64,000 nt of DNA from Takakia lepidozioides. Taxonomy: Eukaryota; Streptophyta; Takakiopsida; Takakiales; Takakiaceae. A model generated the notes under the pieces. That model worked only from the letters and a program-made list of their open reading frames with translations. It did no database searches and was not told the origin of the DNA. A program made the position numbers and the translations under genes. Below, one piece after another: positions 38,201-50,500 of the stretch (within the stretch, counting starts at the first letter, position 1; each line of letters opens with the position of its first letter). The DNA lies in assembly GCA_030704615.1 (NCBI GenBank), contig CM060731.1, positions 60,556,756 through 60,620,755 of the forward strand, given 5' to 3'.

Positions 38201-39326
38201 ATAGGTCTGAACATGTCAAATCATGACCGCTTCAAGGATGTGCTTGCTAGGCTAAAAACAAACCTGGCGTTCTGGAGTGCTGCAATGCTCTCCATTGTGG
38301 GTAGAGCTTTAGTTGCTAACCAGGTTTTGGAGGCATCAATGTGGTTTTATGCGGCACTTTGGGACCCAGATGAGGCCATGGTCAAGGAAATTAAGGCGCT
38401 CATTCGTATTTTCATATGGGGAGCTACTTCTACGGCCCCATCCAAAAGGGCTTTGCTCTCATGGGACCAGTTGTGCCAAAAGAAAAAAAAAAGGTGGACT
38501 AGGAATTCTTGACCCCTCGGCGCAGTTTAAGGCACTGTTGGCAAAGTGGGTCCCAAGAGCCATCAAGCATAGAAACACTCCATGGAGCAAGCTCATACAA
38601 CCCTACCTCATGGGATCGATCCCCACATCCTCAAGCCTATGGACTCAATCCTTGAGATGGATTGTTCAAGGTAAAAACAAAATTGTTTCCTTGGGCTCCA
38701 AACCATGGCAGTCCATATGGAGGGCCTGGCATGGCATGAGAGGCAATCTCACGGAACGGATGCCTCTGACGCACCAGGAGTGTTTGAGACAGCCTGTTTT
38801 TGCTAATTATAACATGGATTCGGACATTCTTCTTTCGCAGGCCCCGCAGTGGGCTTTTTGGGAGCAGACAGTTTTCACGCACATATCAAACATGCGCTGT
38901 CAGCATCAGTTCTTATCTAGGGCGCAAATCACCACCATGGTTGGGCACAGAAGAGCTAAAACCTGGGACACCATTCTGGCAAATGTGCCTCAGTACATGG
39001 AACCTCTCCTCGCTGATGCATTGGACATAAAGATACCCACTTGGATGGCCACCAGTCAATGGATTTAGACCCCTGTCATGTTGGTCACATCCTGCCAATG
39101 TGTTAGAGCAACAGGTCTGGGATTTTCTGCAGATGGAGATGGTCTTCTTCAGTATCAAGGAAGAATGGAAGCAGATAAAGCCGACCTCTTTCACATCAGA
39201 GTTATGGATAATCTGGGCAACCCAAACCCGCTGCCCCCGCAAGGTATGGAGACCCAATGGGCGAGACAAGAAAACCTCGCCTGGTTTTTGAGCTGCCCAC
39301 TGGTGGACCTGCAATTCGATCCCGGG
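35232..39326 (+). pseudogene. LINE retrotransposon (L1-type), inactive
   Basis: An ORF1-like piece comes first (35232-35719, YAIIFSSPADAEKALRF, RRM-like). The ORF2 endonuclease starts near 35785 (SFVSWNVRGLGS, IIFLQEHKL, LVGGDFNMVED, ARLDRF). RT is at 36725-37981 (LVFKKGDREDMANYRPITLL, FLMLDFEKAFDSIDW, SVRQGCPLAPFLF), then thumb and C-terminal region to about 39300. Damage: TAA at 36631-36633, TAG at 36665-36667 in the next frame, loss of the catalytic YADD (the frame reads VYAK then TGA at 37979-37981), a frameshift near 38490 in an A-run, and a stop at 39066-39068. The last visible block (WDFLQMEMVFFSIKEEWKQI) is cut by an LTR fragment, so the original 3' end is lost. Confidence 0.92.
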
Positions 39327-39550
39327 GTGTCGCGGCCCTTTGCCTTGAGGGCAGGGGGTCGGGATGCAGCGATGCAGAGGGGCTGCCCCTGTAGTGGGGG
39401 CGGTGCAACAATAGGTACGGGGGGGGGGGGGCTGAAGCACCCTTGAGTGCCCAAGGCACTCAAGGAGGCGGAGGCACTCACTAGGTGGAGCCCCGCACAC
39501 CGGGTTGCGGTGGGGGTGGCTCCACAAGGGGTGGTGGTAGCTTAGTGGGA
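39327..39550 (+). repeat. Internal LTR fragment of the chromovirus family
   Basis: About 220 bp matches LTR positions 1118-1335 in the same orientation, including the 11-bp hairpin. It is neither end of the LTR. It carries a G13 run at 39419-39431 where copy C has G5. Confidence 0.88.
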
Positions 39551-40840
39551 CGAGGGTTTTAATTTTTTTTTTAATTTTTTTTTTAATTTTTTTTAATTTT
39601 TTTTCTCAAGGAAAGGGACAGAAGCCCTGTTCAATGATCAAATTAATAAGGAGTTACACAGGGGTGGAAAAAATAACCACCCGGGGAGGGGGCCGTGAGG
39701 CATACTGAGGGGGAACTTCCCCGGAACCAAAGCGAACATGCTAAGGGAAAAGAGCAATGAAACCCAAAGAGATGACTTTGAGAAGGATTGGTCGAGAGAG
39801 TGGTGTGGGGGGCCGAGAGAGATGTGCTAAGGATGGGGGGGATTAGAAGCAGGATTCACTGAAGGGAAGTAGACAATGTCAGGAAAAAACAATGAGCTAA
39901 GTCTTGAAAAAAACTTGAAATAAGCAGGGGATGCCTGGGGACGATGGAAGTAGATTTTGAGGGTGAAGCATCTCGGAACCATCGCAGAGGCGAATGCAGA
40001 TGCCAGACTTCTAGAACTGTAGCTGCGCGCGGAATTTGGGGGCTCTTGCACGTTTATGGCGCCAGTTGCAATCTCCCTCATCACCTTCACCAGGGGACCT
40101 CCCATTGAGAGGGGATGGAATGTTGCCAAGTGAATTTAGATTTGGAAAAACCGGCGCCGAGCATGCTACTTTTGCCCCAGGTGTCATGAAAGTCTTGAAG
40201 CAATTTCCTCCCTCGTTGCTCCGAAGTTCTGGAAACAGCTGCACAGACAATTAACCAAGCCTTCCGCCCCTCGGTCAACAGATCTTGGTTAGTATTGAAT
40301 AATACCAATCTGCCCCTGGGGGGTTTTCCCTCATAAATCCAAGCACATCTTGTTTTCCATAAGTTCCACAAGGTAAGCGCTCTAAGAGCAGCCCAACCCG
40401 GGCAGATAGTCTGCACTTGACCCACGGTGAAATTTAGAAGCAACAGAGAAGGTGGGGGGGGGAGAGAGGAAGCTATTCCAGTGGGAGTAGAAACCAAGAA
40501 CCAAGTGCCAGACTCTAACAGCCACTGCAAACATCAGGCAGTGTTCAATGGATTCGGGAGAAGAACTGCACAGAGAGCAGTTAGGGTTGTCTTCGTGGGT
40601 GCGTTCTTTGACTGGAAGAATTCTATGCGCGATTTTCCATAGAAAACCGGATAGCCTGGCTGGTCTGTCTTTTCTCCAGATGTCTCTCCAGATTTTGTCC
40701 CATCCTAGGCGGTCTAGCAGCGGAATGTTCCATTTTTCTTTTCACTTGAATTCAAACGAGCGGGAGGGGTTTAGGAGAGAGTATTCACAGAGTACGCAAA
40801 GAAATGGGTCTTTTTCTTATCCGTCCATCTCCACTCCCCG
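39551..40840 (-). pseudogene. LINE 3' end with zf-RVT domain, interrupted by element B
   Basis: The minus strand ends in a long A-rich tail (T-rich at 39560-39610 on plus). Upstream of it are a zinc-binding zf-RVT block (DKIWRDIWRKDRPARLSGFL, KIAHRIL, CSLCSSSPESIEHCL), then LWNLWKTRCAWIYEGKPPRG and TEGRKAW, ending KFRAQLQF. Element B begins at 40841 and cuts it; no continuation is seen at 47560, so the rest was lost. It is related to the LINE tail at 1841-2500. Confidence 0.8.
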
Positions 40841-42452
40841 TGTCGCGCATCTCATTTCGGTCAGTTCCCCTTCAAGTCATAGTTACTCGCTTTGATGCGC
40901 GCGCCTAACTCCCAACCTGGCCGCCGGGCCAATTCGGAGCTTCGGCTGCTCAACGGAACATAACGGTCCCCCTTTCTTCCCCCAACAGACCCTCCACCAA
41001 TTTGGGCCTAGTGGAAATTCCCTTTGGTAGATGGCAGTCCGGAATAGCTCCCCACTCCTTGGTCGCTTTCCGGCTCGCTCGCTTACTCACTAGTTTTTGG
41101 TCACCAACGGGCTTGCACCGTTCTCGGGGTTACTACTCCCTATATATACTTCTGTGACTGTCCGCGAGGGTTTCACAAACAACCATGCCATTTTATGGCG
41201 AACCACCACGAAGACCCTCGATTCCCGATGATGAGTCGCGGTGAGTCTTGGCCCACACACCACGGCCCCATTGGACCGTGGCGAGTCCCAAGACTCCCCA
41301 CGACTCCCACCACAAGGTCTCCGCCCCATGGTGAGTCTTATGCCACCCCTACTAAGTCCCACTAAGCTACCACCACCCCTTGTGGAGCCACCCCCACCGC
41401 AACCCGGTGTGCGGGGCTCCACCTAGTGAGTGCCTCCGCCTCCTTGAGTGCCTTGGGCACTCAAGGGTGCTTCAGCCCCCCCCCCCCCCCCCCCCCCGTA
41501 CCTATTGCTGCCACCGCCCCCACTACAGGGGCAACCTCTCTGCGTCCTGACCCCCTGCCCTCAAGGCAAAAGGCCGCGACACACACCCCTACCAACAGGG
41601 AGTCGATGTCCTCATCGACTTGTCTATTTTGTAGAAACAAACATCCAAGTTGTGGTGTCCCATATTAAGGAGTTTGTTTCCACACCATGGCGTCCCATGG
41701 CAAAGAACCAAACCCCACACTTGACTCTACTCTCCACTAGATAGTTCGGCCGACTTTCTCCAAGTCCCAACCAAGGGTGGAGCCTCTCCAGCTCCTCCCA
41801 GTGCACTCTTCTTGGCCCACTTCATGGCCAAGGAACGATCCTCCCCGAGGATCGAATCGCCTTACTACAACAACATTGTTTGCGACCGCTCATGATGCCG
41901 CTTTTGGCATCACCTTGAGCAAGGGTTCACCTTGAACCCTTTTTGACTAGGAAGATAACCTTGAACCAACCGTGTGCCCCAATCACTACAATTGGGTCCG
42001 CCTTGGAATGCTGACCTGAGGTACGGGAACACGCCGAAGCCGTACTACGACTTCATCCCGAGGCTACACGATTATAGTACGTGAACGGAAGCACGTAGCT
42101 TTCGTGTTAGCCCGCACTACAAGGCAACCCCCTCGGTAGCGCAGTTATAGTACGCGCACGTGCCAGGTGCGCACTAGCACGTGAACTCCCAAAGAAGATG
42201 CAAGTTTCATTGCCCCTTGGATGGGAGTCACCCGATTTCGGCACTGCGCAAACACACGATTAATCTAATTTACCTCTCCCACTTTTGTAAGCTAGCATGC
42301 ATTCTATACACTAGCCAACCATACCATGCATCACCATTCCAAACAAAATAGGAGGTGCAACATTTGGAAACCATTTCATTTATAACAAAATTTGTACAAC
42401 ACAAGTTTTTGCAATCGGATTCTTGCGCTAGCTAAGCCAGGCTAAGCATGCA
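40841..42452 (-). repeat. 3' LTR of Ty3/gypsy element B (about 1.61 kb)
   Basis: Minus-strand ends are TGCATGC at 42452 and GCGCGACA at 40841. It aligns to the LTRs at 23862-25454 and 199-1840. A C22 homopolymer at 41476-41497 occupies a site that has C6 in element A's LTR and G5 on the reverse strand in copy C. The 11-bp hairpin is conserved at about 41443-41467. Confidence 0.9.
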
Positions 42453-42465
42453 TTTCCTCCCCCAC
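42453..42465 (-). other. Polypurine tract of element B
   Basis: The same 13-base purine-rich string as in copies A and C, directly adjoining the LTR. Confidence 0.8.
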
Positions 42466-42486
42466 GATCCAAGGTTGATGTCCCCA

Positions 42487-45400
42487 TCAACGCTTCTTCC
42501 ACTTTTGAGTTCGCCCTTCGAAAGCTGCAACCGCCTCGGATTCGTTTCCCATTTCTGAGGCACACACCCAAGTTGCCTCCACATGATGATAGCCCTTCCA
42601 TTTCACGAGATACTCCGTTTCTCGATTCTTGAACCTCCTCGACTTAAGCACTGCCTCCACCTCGTACTCATGTTCATTTTCATGATCCAACAGCACAGGT
42701 GGCGGACGCAACACTTGATGCCGATTCGAACGCGCTTCATATTTGAAGTAAGGCTTCAAAAGGGAGACGTGGAATACCGGATGCACCTTGCTATTTGCCG
42801 GCAACTCCAATTCATACACATCCTCATTCATAACCTTCCGGATGCGAAAGGGTCCCGCATACGGAGGTACGAACTTCGGACTCACTTCTGGAGGTAGTCG
42901 AAAATTCTTGATGTTCAACCAGACCTCCGTGCCTGCCTCAAACTTGACTTCCCTCCGCTTCCGTTTATACCGTTTCCTAGCTTTGGCGATGTTATACTTT
43001 GCGAGCTTCAACAAGCGCTCGGGTTCCTCCAACACCACTGCTGCTGCCGGTTCCTCAACGTCTTGGGCAGCCCAACTTGTCGGCACTAGAGGTGCTTTTC
43101 CATAGACCAATACGAAAGGGGAAACATCTGTTGCAGAGTGTTTTGTGTTGGTATAACAGAACTCTGCCGCGTCCAAGTACTCCACCCAGTCCGATTGGTC
43201 CGCCGACACGTAATTCCGCAAGATCTGCTTCACCACAGAATTCACCCTTTCCGTTTGGCCGTCTGTCGTAGGTCAGAAGGCGGTGCTCATCTTGAGCCTC
43301 GTTCCCATCTTCTTTCAAAGTGCCCTCCAAAATTTACTCGTAAACTTTGGATCGTGGTCCGAGACAATATCCTTCGGGAGTCCATGATGCTTGAAGACGT
43401 GGGCAAAGTAAAGTCGCCCCGTCTCCTGTGCCGTTGCCGCCTCCTTGGTGGGGATGAAATGACCCATTTTACTAAACCTATCCACCACCACCATGATTCT
43501 CCTTTTGACAGCGGCATAGCAGTCATGAAATCCATCGAAACACTTTTTCAAGACCCTTCTGGAATCGGCAAGGGTTGTAACAGCCCCGCTTGCTTTTTGT
43601 ACTCGCTCTGGTTTTGTTGGCATGTGGTGCATGTCTTGACATACTCCTCGGCCTCCTCCCTCAGTTTGGGCCAGAAATACTCTTTCTTCAAGAGTGCCGC
43701 GGTGCGTTTGGCTCCGCTGTGGCCCGCAAGCGGGCCATCATGACATTCTCTCAAGAGACTATCTTTGATCCCTCCTTTCGGCATGTAGAGACGTTTTTGC
43801 TTATACCGGAGCAATCCATTTTGCAAGTGGAACTGCGATTTAACCCCCATCCTTAAGTCCCGCATCACGGACTTCGCCATCTCATCCTTCCGGTAAGCCT
43901 TCCGGATCTTCCTTTGGAGCGCCGTCTCGCCCCTGTACACCAACATAAGCTGTTGCTTTCTACTTAAAGCATCGGCCACCACATTGTCTCGTCCGGGTTT
44001 GTACTGGATATCCACGTCGAAGACCGCCAAAGTATCTTGCCACCTAAGTTGTTTTGAGGACAATTTAGGCTGCGTGGCAAAATACTTCACCGTGACATTG
44101 TCCGTGAACACCTTCACCGGGTTGGAACCAACATAATGGCGCCAAAGCTCAAGGCAATGCACCACCACCTTCATTTCCTTCTCATGCGTAGGCCACCGTC
44201 GCTCTACTTCATTCAATTTCTTACTTTCGTAAGCCACTGGACGTCCATCCTGCATGAGTACACCCCCTATAGCAAAGTCCGACGCATCCGTATGAATCTC
44301 AAATGGAAGATTTTGAGGACTAGAGCTTCCGCCATCCGTTGCTTCAACTCGGCAAAAGCTTAACCACAAAAGGTGGTCCATACCCAGACTTTGGATTTAC
44401 ACAGAAGGTCTGATAGCGGCCCCGCGATCTTGGCGAAATTTCTCACATACTTCCGGTAATAGGAGGCGAGTCCTAGGAAGGATCGCACTCCCTGGACCGA
44501 AGTCGGAGGCTCCCAGTCCAAGATCGCCCTCACCTTTCTGTCATCCATTTTGATCCCATCCTGTGTAATCACATGCCCCAGAAACTCCACTTTTGTGACC
44601 CCAAATTCGCACTTTGAAGCTTTGGCATACAGCTTCCCTTCCCGCAATTTCTGGAACACCCTTTCGAGGTGCTCTAGGTGCTCCTCCTTTGTTTTCGAGT
44701 ATACCAAGATGTCGTCGATGTACACGATCACAAAGTCATCTAGCCACTCCTAGAAAAGGTTGTTTATCAGCGTGCTAAAGGTCGTGGGTGCGTTGGTGAG
44801 TCCAGAAAGCATCACCAAGAACTCATACGAACCATATCTTGTCCTGCACGCGGTTTTCTCCTCATCTCCTTCCGCCACTCGGATTTGATGGTAGCCGGAG
44901 CGCAAATTGATCCGGCTGAAATACTTTGCTCCTGCCAACCGATCGAAGAGGTCGTCGATTCTTGGCAAAGGGTACCGGTTCTTGATAGTCACCTTATTCA
45001 GAGCCCTGTAGTCGACACACATCCGCAGCGTCCCATCTTTTTTGTCTGCGAATAGCACCGGGGCTCCGTAAGGTGACTTACTCGGCCGGATGTACCCCTT
45101 TGACATTAGATCTTTAAGCTGAGTCTTCAGTTCGACCAACTCTCTGTGGCTCAACCGGTAGGGCGCCTTGGCAGGCGGCTCCGATCCCTTTTATCACCTC
45201 AATCTTGTGGTCAACTCCCCTTTGCGGTGGCAAGCCGCTTGGTAAATCCTCCGGCATCACATCCTGGTATTTCTCCAAAATCCCTTTGATCCAATCTGGG
45301 CTCGGCTCCCCATCGCCTTCTCCCTTCACTTGTCTTATATAAAGCAAAAATGGGGGCTCGTGTGACTCCTCCACGACCCACTCCCTTGCTGACAGAAGGT

Positions 45401-47011
45401 TTATTTGCCCTCCCACGGGGTTGGGCATTTCCGACACTCGTAAAACTTCGTCACCATTCCTACACGGTAGTGTGACTACTCTCTTGCGGCCATCTATGAC
45501 CGCTCCGGATTTGCTCAAAAAGGTCATCCCCAAAATGAGATCCACTCCATCGATCTCGCAAATGGTGAAGTTCTCACGTTCCTCCCAACTCCCGAGCTGA
45601 AGAGGAACATCGAACGCCAACCTCGTCGCCAATTGTGGTTCTCCTTTAGCAGAACGCACCTCAATAGAGGCCCCCACATCACTTGTCTGGAGTCCCAGCT
45701 TCCATGCCGTTGCCGGTGTCATGAAGGAGTGCGACGCTCCTGTGTCCACTAACAACGACACGTTAGTTCCGGAGATTATCCCACTCACAAACATTAATTG
45801 ACTCCCTTTACGCAAGGCGCCAGTTTCCTGATACAACTCACAAGAGTAGTTGCCTACCTTGCAAGTCTTGGCGACCACCGTCTCCACCAAGCGGCTGATG
45901 GAAGCTTCGGACAACTCTGTGGTTGCCCGAGTCATGTTCAATTGCCGGGGATTCGTACACTTCTTGGTCATGTGCCCGGGCTCCCCACAATTGAAGCATA
46001 CTCCATCGAAGGTCGCCTTTTGTCCGCCATAAGGCGTCGCACCTGATTTTCCTTTCGGAGCACCAGGTATCGTCTTGGCGTGTGAAGGCCCTCCCTTCGA
46101 TTTCCACGTGCCATTGTCGCCGCGTGGCCTATCCCACTTCTTTTCCGGTCGAAAGGAGTCACCTTCTCGCCGGGTCTTCTTGTGGTTCAGCTCCGTACGG
46201 CCTTGTCTCTCGCCCCTAGGGACATCCGAGAAACATTTAGCCCTCTCAATTGCCTCGTTCAAAGTCTTAGGTGGCTTCTCCTCCAATTTCCGTCTGGCCC
46301 ATGGGGCGAGTCTCGCCACAAAGTTGAAGACCATTTCTGGTTCTGCTATGTCCGCGACTTCGAGCAACAACACATTGAAAGCCTGAACATATCCCCGAAT
46401 GTCATCCGTTTGCTTCAGATTCCTCATCTTGTCCCGGGCGAGCCATGACGCGTTGAGGGGCACAAACTGTCTCTTCATCGTTCCTTGAACCCACTCCAGC
46501 TCAAGGTTTTCGGGTTTGGACCTCGGTCGTGAAGGCGTTTCTGCCACCATTGTTGAGCATATCCTCTCAAATAGGTGGGAACCACTTCCACCCGATCCTC
46601 GTCACTCAACTTGGCCGCCCAGAAGTACTGCTCTAGCTCCAAGAGCCAGGTGTTGAGTGCCTTCCGATTTCGGACGCCCTCGAAGGTGCCGGGTTCCTTA
46701 GGCTTCACCTTAAACTTTGCCTTAGTGGAAGTGACATTAGCCGCCTTCAGCACGCCTTTCAACGTCCCACCAAACTGCGTCAACAACCCTTCCCAAAAGG
46801 CTGCTGGCATGGGAGACATCTGTTGGTCTGTCGGAGCTCTCAGGGATTCCTCGGGCTCCGACTCCTCAGATTCCTCCCGTTCTTGAGAGGCCTCGTTTTC
46901 AAAAGCATGCATCGCTTCCTCAAATGGCCGCTTCGGTGACACGTCGCCTCCATCGGGTTCACACTCATCTTTCGGGCCGTTCCGCTTTCGCTTTGGCTTG
47001 CCCGACCCCAT
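42487..47011 (-). pseudogene. Ty3/gypsy chromovirus gag-pol, element B, frameshifted
   Basis: Gag starts at 47011 (MGSGKPKRKRNG), 42 bp past the primer-binding site, and is followed by PTYLRGYAQQWWQKRL, a zinc knuckle (CFNCGEPGHMTKKC), protease (VDTGASHSF), RT (YIDDILVY at 44699-44722), RNase H ([11 protein letters not shown]), integrase (HHCC finger near 43600-43745; [13 protein letters not shown] near 43340-43370) and chromodomain to the TGA at 42487-42489. Integrase keeps the segment that element A has lost. Inactivating changes include frameshifts near 46480, 45185, 44360 and 43500, and a TAG in place of Gln near 44753. It is the only copy here with gag, primer site, polypurine tract and parts of both LTRs. 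Confidence 0.93.
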
Positions 47012-47052
47012 GATGAGGCCGATCCCAAGGACGATCGCGTACTGAACTCTAA

Positions 47053-47064
47053 GCTCTGATACCA
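47053..47064 (-). other. Primer-binding site, initiator tRNA-Met type
   Basis: The minus strand reads TGGTATCAGAGC two bases after the LTR end. This is the standard plant retrotransposon primer site, complementary to the 3' end of initiator tRNA-Met. Confidence 0.92.
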
Positions 47065-47066
47065 AG

Positions 47067-47559
47067 TGTCGCGTACCTCACTTCGGTAAGCTCCCCTTTA
47101 AGTCATAGTTACTCGTTTTGATGCGCGCGCCTAACTCCCAACCTGGCCGCCGGGCCAACTCGGAGCTTCGGCTGCTCACCGGGACATAACGGTCCCTCTT
47201 TCTTCCCCCAACAGACCCTCCACCAATTTGGGCCTAGTGGAAATTCCCTTTGGTAGATGGCAGTCCGGAATAGCTCCCCACTCCTTGGTCGCTTTCCGGC
47301 TCGCTCGCTTACTCACTAGTTTTTGGTCACCAACGGGCTTGCACCGTTCTCGGGGTTACTACTCCCTATATATACTTCTGTGACTGTCCGCGGGGGTTTC
47401 ACAAACAACCATGCCATTTTATGGCGAACCACCACGAAGACCCTCGATTCCCGGTGATGAGTCGCGGTGAGTCTTGGCCCACCCACCACGGCCCCATTGG
47501 ACCGTGGTGAGTCCCAAGACTCCCCACGACTCCCACCACAAGGTCTCCGTCCCATGGTG
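47067..47559 (-). repeat. Truncated 5' LTR of element B
   Basis: Homology with the 3' LTR (40841 onward) runs 493 bp from the primer-site side and stops at 47559, within CCCATGGTG. The outer 1.1 kb, including U3 and the promoter, is absent. The DNA beyond belongs to, or flanks, the OEP80 pseudogene. Confidence 0.9.
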
Positions 47560-50500
47560 CCAAAGGCTGCCATAAGGCATGCAGCAAGTGCATGTTGGTC
47601 GAGCATGCGAGGAGCCGGTGCCTGATATAAGTACACAGTAATGTTATTGTAGGCATATAACAAGTCATCCAAGTGTGAGCTCTAGGGCCAGATTACTGCG
47701 TATTGAGGTGCTCACAGCATCTGGACTATGAAGTACAATCGGAGAAAATCCAGGGACCTCTTGCAATTTTGGATTCAACAGCAAGGGTTTTCTTCCACCT
47801 GGCTATGTTCATTGCACACCCTATGCTAGGATTCCTGCAGGACTGCCTGACATGTGTACAAATTATCTTAAGGAATAGTATGGTAATTCTGGGCAAATCA
47901 TCCTCCCTTGTCTGATCGTCAACGAGGTACATTGTTTGGTAAGCACTTAACCAAGTTTACTCATAACCAGACTACAAAGATGTACTAGAATTGACTATCA
48001 AAGCTTACCAAGCTCTGAATCAGCACAACCAACCCTCCTGTTTGATGCCAACTCAAGCACTTCAGATGAAAGGCACTTCAAAATCGCTCACCTGTATGAT
48101 GCTGGCAGCTCTCACCTGAGCGTTACTGACACGGATATATGCTTTGTTTATGACTTCCTGAGCTTTGCTCCTGATTTGCATTTTGACCAGAATGATGTGC
48201 TTATGGATGGAGTGGACGGGTGGAGAGCCCAATCAGGAGCTGAAGGGACTGGTGTGCAATGGCGCAAATGTGCTGCCAACTCGAGTTGTGGAGAATGCCT
48301 TTCATGATGAATTTGGTAGGTGCTTGCCTTGCCATGACTACATTGATCATCAATACAAGACTATACTAGGGCCATTTTCACTGCAGGGAAACCCTGGGAA
48401 CCATGACAGACTTAGGCTTTTACTTCGAATGGCCCTGCAGCAAGCCCTTGTAACTGCTGCAATGGAGTTTGAAAACCTGTTGACTAGTTCAAATTAGCTT
48501 TCTGCACAGTAAAATTCTGAAACAGTCTTTCTCAAGTTCTTGTCAAGAAAAACAGGTTTCCCATTCTTACATTCTGAACCTGCCCGCCAGGGCCCCCAAT
48601 CCATTCTGTATTTCTTCTTAAAAGCAGGTTGTTGCAACATCAAAACACTTGTTTGAGGAGATGCTCATTTTGGCTCCGGTTTGCATCCATGTAGGATTGC
48701 ACAAAAAAGGTTTTAAAGTGTATGTGGCAAGTGATGCAGGAAAGGCGGTCAAATTTCAGCGACTCAATAGAGTGCTGGATACGTTAAATGGCTGGTAAAG
48801 AGATCGAGGCCTTCTTGGCCAGGTCAGGAAACTTTCCTTGCTGACATCTGGCAGTGGATCTGAATGTTCATCCTTGCACGCACTCTGTAAGACTTTTGGT
48901 TGAACATGGTGTTAGGACATGGGGCTAAGTCCCCCTATGTAGGATCTCATGCAGGTGCCTCTCAAAGTAGGCAGGCAACCAGTTTCCAATGAGGACACCA
49001 ATGAGGACACCAGGGAAGCCCTGGCAGTGAGAATGGTCCAATGTAGACACATGGAAAGGTGCATTTCCTGCATGCAAGCAGCAGAAGCCCTGATTTTAAG
49101 TGGGTGGTTTAATGTGGGTAACTGCTTCTGTTCACTTGCTACTAGCTCCCAATGGTATCAAATTGGGGTGGATGCAGGTCACAGATCTTGAAATACTTTC
49201 AGATGGTGTGATCAGAGTGCAAGTAGCAGAAGCAGAGGTTCACAACATCAATATTAGGTTCCTGGACAGAAAAACGTAGGTTGTCTCTCCTAAACCAACT
49301 GAAGAGCATCTCCCAAAGGGGCTCAGTCGCCTGGGTCCATTGACAAGTGTTGTGAGCATTGCGCTGGCTGACATGCCAGACTTTGGCAGCCATTGTCCTT
49401 TAATGATGCTTCTCTTAAACCCCATGGGTGCTTTCCCATCCACTTACAGTAGTGCTGTGTTGCTTTGTTCGCTTCTTGCTGTATCTGTCTAGCATCTTGG
49501 GCAAGAACTGTCCATGGACTGCAACAAGGCGGTACTGATTGTTGTGGCATTTTGTCTGATGTGATTTGTGCAGTGGAGAGCCAACCATGGGCAAAACTTG
49601 TCCAGAGACAATACTTCGGCAGCTCACAACAAAGAAAGGACAGGTAGGCAGGTCTGTCCGTGTAAAATGGTGGCCGTGGAAGATGCTGAATTGCAGGGTT
49701 ATGTTTTTAGTGCAGATATGGTATGCAACATCTGTGCATACTGTTTGCCTTACTTTCAAGTGTTCTTGTGTGGTGGATGTAGGTCTACAGTCTGCAACAG
49801 GGAAGGTGGGATGTGGAGACGGTGTTTACAATGGGCATAATGGAAGATGTGAACCTTGTGCCGCAGCCTGCTGGTGGTATGCTCTTAGGCCTTGGCTGGT
49901 TTATAATGCATTTGAGTGGAAGGATGAGGATGATGTGGTGTTGGTGTATCTCACAGCCCTGTTGTTGGTATGTTTCTTAAATTGGAGGTGTTTCCATGTG
50001 ACGAGCTGTTGCTGGTCACTATGATATAGGGAACGTCTTGATGGGGGTCAGACATGGGCACGGTGGATCTGACTAATGTAGTGGAGTGGGTGACAGGAGG
50101 CTTCTCGGCGGGGGGTGGCCTATCAGGCAATGGGTGGGCTCCGCAGACTCATTTGCACCCAATTGTGTTCTGTTGCATTTATGTTATTGCTGTGGCATAT
50201 TCGTCAGAAGTGGGTGTAGATTGGTTGTGATGTAAGTGCACGGCTCCCAGTGTTGACAGGGTTAAGCTTGCTGGTTTATGCAAGGTTATACAACCAGGCT
50301 TGCTTATGCCCATATCTTTGTTTCATTTGGTGACTAATATGCAACAGTGCTGAGATGCATGGGGCCTGATTGTTCCCCAAGTTACTCAAGAAAGTCGCCG
50401 TGGAGCATCCAAATAGCTATTAAGGACTTCACTGCTTGCATGCAATTATATTGGAGGCCAAGGCTGTCTTACCTGTTGTGCATTGTGTGGCAGCATTACA

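Noticed and set aside
46475-47065. Gag of element B as two independent genes
   Set aside because: The two frames join at a single frameshift near 46480 within one gag sequence.
48793-48800. Treating the OEP80 TAA as intronic through a GTAAAG donor at 48795
   Set aside because: The following RDRGLLGQ matches family sequence and ends at its own GTCAGG donor, in phase with the next exon, so the stop lies in coding sequence.
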